Below the pieces are notes generated by a model. That model was not told where the DNA came from. It ran no database searches and saw nothing but the letters and a program-made list of their open reading frames with translations. Position numbers and translations under genes: made by a program. This document shows, piece after piece, positions 44,235 through 55,996 of a DNA stretch of 64,000 bases (within the stretch, counting starts at the first letter, position 1; each line of letters opens with the position of its first letter). This DNA is from Clavelina lepadiformis (Eukaryota; Chordata; Ascidiacea; Aplousobranchia; Clavelinidae): the NCBI RefSeq assembly GCF_947623445.1, contig NC_135246.1, positions 2,172,501-2,236,500 on the forward strand, written 5' to 3'.

Positions 44235-44738
44235 GATATGAAAACAATCTGGCCATAACGTTCAGGACATGTAATTTTTCAAAACACTACGTACATAGAT
44301 TTGTCTACATATGAAGCAGAGATTCATCTGTAACAAGTCTGAGAGGATGCACGTAGAACGGAACACCTATCTGTTTGACTATGTCAATAATCTGTACTTC
44401 ATTCTGTAGTGACATTGTGCTTGCCACCATCGTCACACTCAGGCAGTGGCGTTTGTAAATTTTTCTGGGTTCAAACTGCGGTCTTTGGAACAATCTTACT
44501 CAAGAACTAAAAAAGAACAAACACTAGGCCATCAGATGATTTGAGTATTAGTAGGCTATATTTTTGTGATATCAAAGAAGATGTACAGTGACGACACCGA
44601 AAAGCTACACGAATTTAACCAAACCTGGGTGTACTGTGCAGTGCTCTAATCGGTTTCATTCGTATATTCCTATTATTATTTTGAGATGAAATATGAAGAC
44701 TTTGAAAATACATGGAAGATGTGCGAACTTTGTTGCGA

Positions 44739-44754
44739 GGGGGTGTAGCTCAAA

Positions 44755-44789
<35 letters not shown>

Positions 44790-44811
44790 GGATCGATACC
44801 CGGCACCTCCA
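44739..44811 (+). tRNA. tRNA-Ala-AGC: tRNA-Ala(AGC), unit 21
   Basis: Array consensus. Confidence 0.95.
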
Positions 44812-44948
44812 AGAAACATTTTACTGATTTTCGTTTAAATCTAACTGAAAATGGATACAAAATCCCACTGATTTTTGAAGAAGCGACTGGGTTTGAGTTT
44901 GTCGTGAGTGAATGAACATAGCACGCCGTTATAGAAACTGGGATTGGC

Positions 44949-44964
44949 GGGGGTGTAGCTCATA

Positions 44965-44999
<35 letters not shown>

Positions 45000-45021
45000 G
45001 GATCGATGCCCGGCACCTCCA
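44949..45021 (+). tRNA. tRNA-Ala-TGC: tRNA-Ala(TGC), unit 21
   Basis: Array consensus. Confidence 0.95.
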
Positions 45022-45091
45022 ATTTACATAAGTTGATTTTTGTCGATCAATGGATGGATTAGTTTGAAACTTTTTATCAAAAGATTGTATG

Positions 45092-45164
45092 TGCCTCGAG
45101 TGAGGATCGAACTCACGACCTTGAGATTATGAGACTCACGCGCTGCCTACTGCGCCATCGAGTT
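45092..45164 (-). tRNA. tRNA-Met-CAT: tRNA-Met(CAT), unit 21, acceptor end changed
   Basis: G1 and C2 are both A, so the first two acceptor pairs are lost. Function doubtful. Confidence 0.75.
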
Positions 45165-45884
45165 TCGTTTAGGACAAGCAATAATACCATTGCAATCCCA
45201 TGTTATATAAGGCAAATCAGGCGTTTCCATTTTATAAAATACTACTCCAATAAAATATGTTTAAGCGTTGCATCGTTTACGACCTAAGATAAAAAAAACT
45301 GCCTATGCTCTTTGACATTATCTTATAAGCAAAATTTATTGAGCTCGAAACACGATTTTTCGAGTAATTGCAATTAATGACAGATGATGCCTTGCGCTTT
45401 TTAAGGAAGCGTCAAACACCAAAAAATGCCGTAAAATCTTTGTTTCTTTTATTATACAGTGAATTTACTAAACGAGTGATTACTAGAAAATCTTCCATGA
45501 GGCTCTCGGAAATTTTGCATGTCAATTTAGTATGCTTTGAACTACCATTCCATAAAATGTCATCAAAAAAAACACGATTCAAACTTTTTTTACAGAGGCG
45601 CAAAATAAACGCTGAAATTTTTGGTTTAAAAAACCCAATTTTAGCTAATTTCATGCTAATTTTTAGCCTAATTCTGCACGCGACAAGTGCTAGGGTAATT
45701 CCCAGGCTAAAAACCAACACCAACAGTGCTGCCTTCTGATTGGTCTAAATAGGTTTTTTAAAGCCCTACGTAGGAGTACAACAAATTCATAAAGATCTTA
45801 GTTTTAGGGGTTTGACGCCTCCTTAATAAACCAAACAAAGAAATTAGGCCCCCACAAACGTGAAGTGAAGTTTTATTAAATTTC

Positions 45885-45956
45885 TGGAGATGCCAGGAAT
45901 TGAACCCGGGGCCTCACACATGCGAAGCGTGCGCTCTACCACTGAGCTACATGCCC
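45885..45956 (-). tRNA. tRNA-Ala-CGC: tRNA-Ala(CGC), unit 22, G4 to C
   Basis: Same acceptor mismatch as unit 8. Confidence 0.83.
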
Positions 45957-45959
45957 AGC

Positions 45960-46041
45960 CGAAGAGGATGGGACTCGAAACCACGCGTGCAGAGCACAAT
46001 GGATTAGCAGTCCATCGCCTTAACCACTCGGCCACCTCGTC
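45960..46041 (-). tRNA. tRNA-Ser-GCT: tRNA-Ser(GCT), unit 22, two stem changes
   Basis: Same acceptor and T-stem changes as unit 7. Confidence 0.75.
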
Positions 46042-46545
46042 GATATGAAAACAATCTGGCCATAACGTTCAGGACATGTAATTTTTCAAAACACTACGTA
46101 CATAGATTTATCTACATATGAAGCAGAGATTCATCTGTAACAAGTCTGAGAGGATGCACGTAGAACGGAACACCTATCTGTTTGACTATGTCAATAATCT
46201 GTACTTCATTCTGTAGTGACATTGTGCTTGCCACCATCGTCACACTCAGGCAGTGGCGTTTGTAAATTTTTCTGGGTTCAAACAGCGGTCTTTGGAACAA
46301 TCTTACTCAGGAACTAAAAAAGAACAAACACTAGGCCATCCGATGATTTGAGTATTAGTAGGCTATATTTTTGTGATATCAAAGAAGATGTACAGTGACG
46401 ACACCGAAAAGCTACACGAATTTAACCAAACCTGGGTGTACTGTGCAGTGCTCTAATCGGTTTCATTCGTATATTCCTATTATTATTTTGAGATGAAATA
46501 TGAAGACTTTGAAAATACATGGAAGATGTGCGAACTTTGTTGCGA

Positions 46546-46561
46546 GGGGGTGTAGCTCAAA

Positions 46562-46596
<35 letters not shown>

Positions 46597-46618
46597 GGAT
46601 CGATACCCGGCACCTCCA
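46546..46618 (+). tRNA. tRNA-Ala-AGC: tRNA-Ala(AGC), unit 22
   Basis: Array consensus. Confidence 0.95.
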
Positions 46619-46755
46619 AGAAACATTTTACTGATTTTCGTTTAAATCTAACTGAAAATGGATACAAAATCCCACTGATTTTTGAAGAAGCGACTGGGTT
46701 TGAGTTTGTCGTGAGCGAATGAACATAGCACGCCGTTATAGAAACTGGGATTGGC

Positions 46756-46771
46756 GGGGGTGTAGCTCATA

Positions 46772-46806
<35 letters not shown>

Positions 46807-46828
46807 GGATCGATGCCCGGCACCTCCA
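46756..46828 (+). tRNA. tRNA-Ala-TGC: tRNA-Ala(TGC), unit 22
   Basis: Array consensus. Confidence 0.95.
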
Positions 46829-46898
46829 ATTTACATAAGTTGATTTTTGTCGATCAATGGATGGATTAGTTTGAAACTTTTTATCAAAAGATTGTATG

Positions 46899-46971
46899 TG
46901 CCTCGAGTGAGGATCGAACTCACGACCTTGAAATTATGAGACTCACGCGCTGCCTACTGCGCCATCGAGGC
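46899..46971 (-). tRNA. tRNA-Met-CAT: tRNA-Met(CAT), unit 22
   Basis: C40 to T as in unit 7. Confidence 0.92.
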
Positions 46972-47691
46972 TCGTTTAGGACAAGCAATAATACCATTGC
47001 AATCCCATGTTATATAAGGCAAATCAGGCGTTTCCATTTTATAAAATACTACTCCAATAAAATATGTTTAAGCGTTGCATCGTTTACGACCTAAGATAAA
47101 AAAAACTGCCTAGGCTCTTTGACATTATCTTATAAGCAAAATTTATTTAGCTCCAAACACGATTTTTCGAGTAATTGCAATTAATGACAGATGATGCCTT
47201 GCGCTTTTTAGGGAAGCGTCAAACACCAAAAAATGCCGTAAAATCTTTGTTTCTTTTATTATACAGTGAATTTACTAAACGAGTGATTACTAGAAAATCT
47301 TCCATGAGGCTCTCGGAAATTTTGCATGTCAATTTAGTATGCTTTGAACTACCATTCCATAAAATGTCATCAAAAAAAACACGATTCAAACTTTTTTTAC
47401 AGAGGCGCAAAATAAACACTGAAATTTTTGGTCTAAAAAACCCAATTTTAGCTAATTTCATGCTAATTTTTAGCCTAATTCTGCACGCGACAAGTGCTAG
47501 GGTAATTCCCAGGCTAGAAACAAACACCAACAGTGCTGCCTTCTGATTGGTCTAAATAGGTTTTTTAAAGCCCTACGTAGGAGTACAACAAATTCATAAA
47601 GATCTTAGTTTTAGGGGTTTGACGCCTCCTTAATAAACCAAACAAAGAAATTAGGCACTCACAAACGTGAAGTGAAGTTTTATTAAATTTC

Positions 47692-47763
47692 TGGAGATGC
47701 CAGGAATTGAACCCGGGGCCTCACACATGCGAAGCGTGCGCTCTACCACTGAGCTACATGCCC
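47692..47763 (-). tRNA. tRNA-Ala-CGC: tRNA-Ala(CGC), unit 23, G4 to C
   Basis: Same acceptor mismatch as unit 8. Confidence 0.83.
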
Positions 47764-47766
47764 AGC

Positions 47767-47848
47767 CGACGAGGATGGGACTCGAACCCACGCGTGCAGA
47801 GCACAATGGATTAGCAGTCCATCGCCTTAACCACTCGGCCACCTCGTC
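47767..47848 (-). tRNA. tRNA-Ser-GCT: tRNA-Ser(GCT), unit 23
   Basis: Array consensus. Confidence 0.95.
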
Positions 47849-48352
47849 GATATGAAAACAATCTGGCCATAACGTTCAGCACATGTAATTTTTCAAAACA
47901 CTACGTACATAGATTTGTCTACATATGAAGCAGAGATTCATCTGTAACAAGTCTGAGAGGATGCACGTAGAACGGAACACCTATCTGTTTGACTATGTCA
48001 ATAATCTGTACTTCATTCTGTAGTGACATTGTGCTTGCCACCATCGTCACACTCAGGCAGTGGCGTTTGTAAATTTTTCTGGGTTCAAACTGCGGTCTTT
48101 GGAACAATCTTACTCAGGAACTAAAAAAGAACAAACACTAGGCCATCCGATGATTTGAGTATTAGTAGGCTATATTTTTGTGATATCAAAGAAGATGTAC
48201 AGTGACGACACCGAAAAGCTACACGAATTTAACCAAACCTGGGTGTACTGTGCAGTGCTCTAATCGGTTTCATTCGTATATTCCTATTTTTATTTTGAGA
48301 TGAAATATGAAGACTTTGAAAATACATGGAAGATGTGCGAACTTTGTTGCGA

Positions 48353-48368
48353 GGAGGTGTAGCTCAAA

Positions 48369-48403
<35 letters not shown>

Positions 48404-48425
48404 GGATCGATACCCGGCACCTCCA
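48353..48425 (+). tRNA. tRNA-Ala-AGC: tRNA-Ala(AGC), unit 23, G3 to A
   Basis: A3-U70 replaces G3:U70, as in unit 8. Confidence 0.88.
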
Positions 48426-48562
48426 AGAAACATTTTACTGATTTTCGTTTAAATCTAACTTAAAATGGATACAAAATCCCACTGATTTTTGAAGAAGCGA
48501 CTGGGTTTGAGTTTGTCGTGAGTGAACGAACATAGCACGACGTTATAGAAACTGGGATTGGC

Positions 48563-48578
48563 GGGGGTGTAGCTCATA

Positions 48579-48613
<35 letters not shown>

Positions 48614-48635
48614 GGATCGATGCCCGGCACCTCCA
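48563..48635 (+). tRNA. tRNA-Ala-TGC: tRNA-Ala(TGC), unit 23
   Basis: Array consensus. Confidence 0.95.
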
Positions 48636-48705
48636 ATTTACATAAGTTGATTTTTGTCGATCAATGGATGGATTAGTTTGAAACTTTTTATCAAAAGATT
48701 GTATG

Positions 48706-48778
48706 TGCCTCGAGTGAGGATCGAACTCACGACCTTGAGATTATGAGACTCACGCGCTGCCTACTGCGCCATCGAGGC
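48706..48778 (-). tRNA. tRNA-Met-CAT: tRNA-Met(CAT), unit 23
   Basis: Array consensus. Confidence 0.95.
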
Positions 48779-49498
48779 TCGTTTAGGACAAGCAATAATA
48801 CCATTGCAATCCCATGTTATATAAGGCAAATCAGGCGTTTCCATTTTATAAAATACTACTCCAATAAAATATGTTTAAGCGTTGCATCTTTTACGACCTA
48901 AGATAAAAAAACTGCCTAGGCTCTTTGACATTATCTTATAAGCAAAATTTATTTAGCTCCAAACACGATTTTTCGAGTAATTGCAATTAATGACAGATGA
49001 TGCCTTGCGCTTTTTAAGGAAGCGTCAAACACCAAAAAATGCCGTAAAATCTTTGTTTCTTTTATTATACAGTGAATTTACTAAACGAGTGATTACTCGA
49101 AAATCTTCCATGAGGCTCTCGGAAATTTTGCATGTCAATTTAGTATGCTTTGAACTACCATTCCATAAAATGTCATCAAAAAAAACACGATTCAAACTTT
49201 TTTTTACAGAGGCGCAAAATAAACACTGAAATTTTTGGTCTAAAAAACCCAATTTTAGCTAATTTCATGCTAATATTTAGCCTAATTCTGCACGCGACAA
49301 GTGCTAGGGTAATTTCCACACTAGAAAACAACACCAACAGTGCTGCCTTCTGATTGGTCTAAATAGGTTTTTTAAAGCCCTACGTAGGAGTACAACAAAT
49401 TCATAAAGATCTTAGTTTTAGGGGTTTGACGCCTCCTTAATAAACCAAACAAAGAAATTAGGCACTCACAAACGTGAAGTGAAGTTTTATTAAATTTC

Positions 49499-49570
49499 TG
49501 GAGATGCCAGGAATTGAACCCGGGGCCTCACACATGCGAAGCGTGCGCTCTACCACTGAGCTACATGCCC
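49499..49570 (-). tRNA. tRNA-Ala-CGC: tRNA-Ala(CGC), unit 24, G4 to C
   Basis: Same acceptor mismatch as unit 8. Confidence 0.83.
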
Positions 49571-49573
49571 AGC

Positions 49574-49655
49574 CGACGAGGATGGGACTCGAACCCACGC
49601 GTGCAGAGCACAATGGATTAGCAGTCCATCGCCTTAACCACTCGGCCACCTCGTC
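49574..49655 (-). tRNA. tRNA-Ser-GCT: tRNA-Ser(GCT), unit 24
   Basis: Array consensus. Confidence 0.95.
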
Positions 49656-50159
49656 GATATGAAAACAATCTGGCCATAACGTTCAGCACATGTAATTTTT
49701 CAAAACACTACGTACATAGATTTGTCTACATATGAAGCAGAGATTCATCTGTAACAAGTCTGAGAGGATGCACGTAGAACGGAACACCTATCTGTTTGAC
49801 TATGTCAATAATCTGTACTTCATTCTGTAGTGACATTGTGCTTGCCACCATCGTCACACTCAGGCAGTGGCGTTTGTAAATTTTTCTGGGTTCAAACTGC
49901 GGTCTTTGGAACAATCTTACTCAGGAACTAAAAAAGAACAAACACTAGGCCATCCGATGATTTGAGTATTAGTAGGCTATATTTTTGTGATATCAAAGAA
50001 GATGTACAGTGACGACACCGAAAAGCTACACGAATTTAACCAAACCTGGGTGTACTGTGCAGTGCTCTAATCGGTTTCATTCGTATATTCCTATTATTAT
50101 TTTGAGATGAAATATGAAGACTTTGAAAATACATGGAACATGTGCGAACTTTGTTGCGA

Positions 50160-50175
50160 GGGGGTGTAGCTCAAA

Positions 50176-50210
<35 letters not shown>

Positions 50211-50232
50211 GGATCGATACCCGGCACCTCCA
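50160..50232 (+). tRNA. tRNA-Ala-AGC: tRNA-Ala(AGC), unit 24
   Basis: Array consensus. Confidence 0.95.
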
Positions 50233-50369
50233 AGAAACATTTTACTGATTTTCGTTTAAATCTAACTGAAAATGGATACAAAATCCCACTGATTTTTGAA
50301 GAAGCGACTGGGTTTGAGTTTGTCGTGAGTGAATGAACATAGCACGCCGTTATAGAAACTGGGATTGGC

Positions 50370-50385
50370 GGTGGTGTAGCTCATA

Positions 50386-50420
<35 letters not shown>

Positions 50421-50442
50421 GGATCGATGCCCGGCACCTCCA
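50370..50442 (+). tRNA. tRNA-Ala-TGC: tRNA-Ala(TGC), unit 24, G3 to T
   Basis: U3-U70 mismatch as in unit 9. Confidence 0.85.
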
Positions 50443-50512
50443 ATTTACATAAGTTGATTTTTGTCGATCAATGGATGGATTAGTTTGAAACTTTTTATCA
50501 AAAGATTGTATG

Positions 50513-50585
50513 TGCCTCGAGTGAGGATCGAACTCACGACCTTGAGATTATGAGACTCACGCGCTGCCTACTGCGCCATCGAGGC
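50513..50585 (-). tRNA. tRNA-Met-CAT: tRNA-Met(CAT), unit 24
   Basis: Array consensus. Confidence 0.95.
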
Positions 50586-51305
50586 TCGTTTAGGACAAGC
50601 AATAATACCATTGCAATCCCATGTTATATAAGGCAAATCAGGCGTTTCCATTTTATAAAATACTACTCCAATAAAATATGTTTAAGCGTTGCATCGTTTA
50701 CGACCTAAGATAAAAAAACTGCCTAGGCTCTTTGACATTATCTTATAAGCAAAATTTATTTAGCTCCAAATCCGATTTTTCGAGTAATTGCAATTAATGA
50801 CAGATGATGCCTTGCGCTTTTTAAGGAAGCGTCAAACACCAAAAAATGCCGTAAAATCTTTGTTTCTTTTATTATACAGTGAATTTACTAAACGAGTGAT
50901 TACTCGAAAATCTTCCATGAGGCTCTCGGAAATTTTTCATTTCAATTTAGTATGCTTTGAACTACCATTCCATAAAATGTCATCAAAAAAAACACGATTC
51001 AAACTTTTTTTACAGAGGCGCAAAATAAACACTGAAATTTGTGGTCTAAAAAACCCAATTTTAGCTAATTTCATGCTAATTTTTAGCCTAAATCTGCACG
51101 CGACAAGTGCTAGGGTAATTCCCAGGCAAAAAAACAACACCAACAGTGCTGCCTTCTGATTGGTCAAAATAGGTTTTTTAAAGCCCTACGTAGGAGTACA
51201 ACAAATTCATAAAGATCTTAGTTTCAGGGGGTTTGACGCCTCCTTAATAAACCAAACAAAGAAATTAGGCCCTCACAAACGTGAAGTGAAGTTTTATTAA
51301 ATTTC

Positions 51306-51377
51306 TGGAGATGCCAGGAATTGAACCCGGGGCCTCACACATGCGAAGCGTGCGCTCTACCACTGAGCTACATCCCC
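51306..51377 (-). tRNA. tRNA-Ala-CGC: tRNA-Ala(CGC), unit 25
   Basis: Array consensus. Confidence 0.95.
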
Positions 51378-51380
51378 AGC

Positions 51381-51462
51381 CGACGAGGATGGGACTCGAA
51401 CCCACGCGTGCAGAGCACAATGGATTAGCAGTCCATCGCCTTAACCACTCGGCCACCTCGTC
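51381..51462 (-). tRNA. tRNA-Ser-GCT: tRNA-Ser(GCT), unit 25
   Basis: Array consensus. Confidence 0.95.
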
Positions 51463-51966
51463 GATATGAAAACAATCTGGCCATAACGTTCAGCACATGT
51501 AATTTTTCAAAACACTACGTACATAGATTTGTCTACATATGAAGCAGAGATTCATCTGTAACAAGTCTGAGAGGATGCACGTAGAACGGAACACCTATCT
51601 GCTTGACTATGTCAATAATCTGTACTTCATTCTGTAGTGACATTGTGCTTGTCACCATCGTCACACTCAGGCAGTGGCGTTTGTAAATTTTTCTGGGTTC
51701 AAACTGCGGTCTTTGGAACAATCTTACTCGGGAACTAAAAAAGAACAAACACTAGGCCATCCGATGATTTGATTATTAGTAGGCTATATTTTTGTGATAT
51801 CAAAGAAGATGTACAGTGACGACACCGAAAAGCTACACGAATTTAACCAAACCTGGGTGTACTGTGCAGTGCTCTAATCGGTTTCATTCGTATATTCCTA
51901 TTATTATTTTGAGATGAAATATGAAGATTTTGAACATACATGGAAGATGTGCGAACTTTGTTGCGA

Positions 51967-51982
51967 GGGGGTTTAGCTCAAA

Positions 51983-52017
<35 letters not shown>

Positions 52018-52039
52018 GGATCGATACCCGGCACCTCCA
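51967..52039 (+). tRNA. tRNA-Ala-AGC: tRNA-Ala(AGC), unit 25, G7 to T
   Basis: Same acceptor mismatch as unit 12. Confidence 0.85.
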
Positions 52040-52176
52040 AGAAACATTTTACTGATTTTCGTTTAAATCTAAATGAAAATGGATACAAAATCCCACTGAT
52101 TTTTGAAGAAGCGACTGGGTTTGAGTTTGTCGTGAGTGAATGAACATAGAACGCCGTTATAGAAACTGGGATTGGC

Positions 52177-52192
52177 GGGGGTGTAGCTCATA

Positions 52193-52227
<35 letters not shown>

Positions 52228-52249
52228 GGATCGATGCCCGGCACCTCCA
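52177..52249 (+). tRNA. tRNA-Ala-TGC: tRNA-Ala(TGC), unit 25
   Basis: Array consensus. Confidence 0.95.
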
Positions 52250-52319
52250 ATTTACATAAGTTGATTTTTGTCGATCAATAGATGGATTAGTTTGAAACTT
52301 TTTATCAAAAGATTGTATG

Positions 52320-52392
52320 TGCCTCGAGTGAGGATCGAACTCACGACCTTGCGATTATGAGACTCACGCGCTGCCTACTGCGCCATCGAGGC
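52320..52392 (-). tRNA. tRNA-Met-CAT: tRNA-Met(CAT), unit 25, T41 to G
   Basis: Same anticodon-stem mismatch as unit 12. Confidence 0.85.
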
Positions 52393-53111
52393 TCGTTTAG
52401 GACAAGCAATAATACCATTGCAATCCCATGTTATATAAGGCAAATCAGGCGTTTTCATTTTATAAAATACTACTCCAATAAAATATGTTTAAGCGTTGCA
52501 TCGTTTACGACCTAAGATAAAAAAACTGCCTATGCACTTTGACATTATCTTATAAGCAAAATTTATTGAGCTCCAAACACGATTTTTCAAGTAATTGCAA
52601 TTAATGACAGATGATGCCTTGCGCTTTTTAAGGAAGCGTCAAACACCAAAAAATGCCGTAAAATCTTTGTTTCTTTTATTATACAGTGAATTTACTAAAC
52701 GAGTGATTACTCGAAAATCTTCCATGAGGCTCTCGGAAATTTTGCATTTCAATTTAGTATGCTTTGAACTACCATTCCATAAAATGTCATCAAAAAAAAC
52801 ACGATTCAAACTTTTTTTACAGAGGCGCAAAATAAACACTGAAATTTTTGGTCTAAAAAACCCAATTTTAGCTAATTTCATGCTAATTTTTTGCCTAATT
52901 CTGCACGCGACAAGTGCTAGGGTAATTCCCAGGCTAGAAAACAACACCAACAGTGCTGCCTTCTGATTGGTCTAAATAGGTTTTTTAAAGCCCTACGTAG
53001 GAGTACAACAAATTCATAAAGATCTTAGTTTTAGGGGTTTGACGCCTCCTTAATAAACCAAACAAAGAAATTAGGCCCTCACAAACGTGAAGTGAAGTTT
53101 TATTAAATTTC

Positions 53112-53183
53112 TGGAGATGCCAGGAATTGAACCCGGGGCCTCACACATGCGAAGCGTGCGCTCTACCACTGAGCTACATCCCC
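53112..53183 (-). tRNA. tRNA-Ala-CGC: tRNA-Ala(CGC), unit 26
   Basis: Array consensus. Confidence 0.95.
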
Positions 53184-53186
53184 AGC

Positions 53187-53268
53187 CGACGAGGATGGGA
53201 CTCGAACCCACGCGTGCAGAGCACAATGGATTAGCAGTCCATCGCCTTAACCACTCGGCCACCTCGTC
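53187..53268 (-). tRNA. tRNA-Ser-GCT: tRNA-Ser(GCT), unit 26
   Basis: Array consensus. Confidence 0.95.
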
Positions 53269-53772
53269 GATATGAAAACAATCTGGCCATAACGTTCAGG
53301 ACATGTAATTTTTCAAAACACTACGTACATAGATTTGTCTACATATGAAGCAGAGATTCATCTGTAACAAGTCTGAGAGGATGCACATAGAACGGAACAC
53401 CTATCTGTTTGACTATGTCAATAATCTGTACTTCATTCTGTAGTGACATTGTGCTTGCCACCATCGTCACACTCAGACAGTGGCGTTTGTAAAATTTTCT
53501 GGGTTCAAACTGCGGTCTTTGGAACAATCTTACTCAGGAACTAAAAAAGAACAAACACTAGACCATTCGATGATTTGAGTATTAGTAGGCTATATTTTTG
53601 TGATATCAAAGAAGATGTACAGTGACGACACCGAAAAGCTACACGAATTTAACCAAACCTGGGTGTACTGTGCAGTGCTCTAATCGGTTTCATTCGTATA
53701 TTCCTATTATTATTTTGAGATGAAATATGAAGACTTTGAAAATACATGGAAGATGTGCGAACTTTGTTGCGA

Positions 53773-53788
53773 GGGGGTGTAGCTCAAA

Positions 53789-53823
<35 letters not shown>

Positions 53824-53845
53824 GGATCGATACCCGGCACCTCCA
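53773..53845 (+). tRNA. tRNA-Ala-AGC: tRNA-Ala(AGC), unit 26
   Basis: Array consensus. Confidence 0.95.
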
Positions 53846-53982
53846 AGAAACATTTTACTGATTTTCGTTTAAATCTAACTGAAAATGGATACAAAATCCC
53901 ACTGATTTTTGAAGAAGCGACTGGGTTTGAGTTTGTCGTGAGTGAATGAACATAGCACGCCGTTATAGAAACTGGGATTGGC

Positions 53983-53998
53983 GGGGGTGTAGCTCATA

Positions 53999-54033
<35 letters not shown>

Positions 54034-54055
54034 GGATCGATGCCCGGCACCTCCA
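53983..54055 (+). tRNA. tRNA-Ala-TGC: tRNA-Ala(TGC), unit 26
   Basis: Array consensus. Confidence 0.95.
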
Positions 54056-54125
54056 ATTTACATAAGTTGATTTTTGTCGATCAATGGATGGATTAGTTTG
54101 AAACTTTTTATCAAAAGATTGTATG

Positions 54126-54198
54126 TGCCTCGAGTGAGGATCGAACTCACGACCTTGAGATTATGAGACTCACGCGCTGCCTACTGCGCCATCGAGGC
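54126..54198 (-). tRNA. tRNA-Met-CAT: tRNA-Met(CAT), unit 26
   Basis: Array consensus. Confidence 0.95.
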
Positions 54199-54909
54199 TC
54201 GTTTAGGACAAGCAATAATACCATTGCAATCCCATGTTATATAAGGCAAATTAGGCGTTTCCATTTTATAAAATACTACTCCAATAAAATATGTTTAAGC
54301 GTTGCATCGTTTACGACCTAAGATAAAAAAAAACAGCCTATGCTCTTTGACATTATCTTATAAGCAAAATTTATTGAGCTCCAAACACGATTTTTCGAGT
54401 AATTGCAATTAATGACAGATGATGCCTTGCGCTTTTTAAGGAAGCGTCAAATACCAAAAAATGCCGTAAAATCTTTGTTTCTTTTATTATACAGTGAATT
54501 TGCTAAACGAGTGATTACTCGAAAATCTTCCATGAGGCTCTCGGAAATTTTGCATGTCAATTTAGTATGCTTTGAACTACCATTCCATAAAATGTCATCA
54601 AAAAAAACACGATTCAAACTTTTTTTACAGAGGCGCAAAATAAACAATGAAATTTTTGGTCTAAAAAACCCAATTTTAGCTAATTTCATGCTAATTTTTA
54701 GCCTAAATCTGCACGCGACAAGTGCTAGGGTAATTCCCAGGCAAAAAAACAACACCAACAGTGCTGCCTTCTGATAGGTTTTTTAAAGCCCTACGTAGGA
54801 GTACAACAAATTCATAAAGATCTTAGTTTTAGGGGTTTGACGCCTCCTTAATAAACCAAACAAAGAAATTAGGCCCTCACAAACGTGAAGTGAAGTTTTA
54901 TTAAATTTC

Positions 54910-54981
54910 TGGAGATGCCAGGAATTGAACCCGGGGCCTCACACATGCGAAGCGTGCGCTCTACCACTGAGCTACATCCCC
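54910..54981 (-). tRNA. tRNA-Ala-CGC: tRNA-Ala(CGC), unit 27
   Basis: Array consensus. Confidence 0.95.
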
Positions 54982-54984
54982 AGC

Positions 54985-55066
54985 CGACGAGGATGGGACT
55001 CGAACCCACGCGTGCAGAGCACAATGGATTAGCAGTCCATCGCCTTAACCACTCGGCCACCTCGTC
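54985..55066 (-). tRNA. tRNA-Ser-GCT: tRNA-Ser(GCT), unit 27
   Basis: Array consensus. Confidence 0.95.
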
Positions 55067-55570
55067 GATATGAAAACAATCTGGCCATAACGTTCAGGAC
55101 ATGTAATTTTTCAAAACACTACGTACATAGATTTGTCTACATATGAAGCAGAGATTCATCTGTAACAAGTCTGAGAGGATGCACATAGAACGGAACACCT
55201 ATCTGTTTGACTATGTCAATAATCTGTACTTCATTCTGTAGTGACATTGTGCTTGCCACCATCGTCACACTCAGGCAGTGGCGTTTGTAAAATTTTCTGG
55301 GTTCAAACTGCGGTCTTTGGAACAATCTTACTCAGGAACTAAAAAAGAACAAACACTAGACCATTCGATGATTTGAGTATTAGTAGGCTATATTTTTGTG
55401 ATATCAAAGAAGATGTACAGTGACGACACCGAAAAGCTACACGAATTTAACCAAACCTGGGTGTACTGTGCAGTGCTCTAATCGGTTTCATTCGTATATT
55501 CCTATTATTATTTTGAGATGAAATATGAAGACTTTGAAAATACATGGAAGATGTGCGAACTTTGTTGCGA

Positions 55571-55586
55571 GGGGGTGTAGCTCAAA

Positions 55587-55621
<35 letters not shown>

Positions 55622-55643
55622 GGATCGATACCCGGCACCTCCA
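55571..55643 (+). tRNA. tRNA-Ala-AGC: tRNA-Ala(AGC), unit 27
   Basis: Array consensus. Confidence 0.95.
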
Positions 55644-55780
55644 AGAAACATTTTACTGATTTTCGTTTAAATCTAACTGAAAATGGATACAAAATCCCAC
55701 TGATTTTTGAAGAAGCGACTGGGTTTGAGTTTGTCGTGAGTGAATGAACATAGCACGCCGTTATAGAAACTGGGATTGGC

Positions 55781-55796
55781 GGGGGTGTAGCTCATA

Positions 55797-55831
<35 letters not shown>

Positions 55832-55853
55832 GGATCGATGCCCGGCACCTCCA
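55781..55853 (+). tRNA. tRNA-Ala-TGC: tRNA-Ala(TGC), unit 27
   Basis: Array consensus. Confidence 0.95.
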
Positions 55854-55923
55854 ATTTACATAAGTTGATTTTTGTCGATCAATGGATGGATTAGTTTGAA
55901 ACTTTTTATCAAAAGATTGTATG

Positions 55924-55996
55924 TGCCTCGAGTGAGGATCGAACTCACGACCTTGAGATTATGAGACTCACGCGCTGCCTACTGCGCCATCGAGGC
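55924..55996 (-). tRNA. tRNA-Met-CAT: tRNA-Met(CAT), unit 27
   Basis: Array consensus. Confidence 0.95.
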
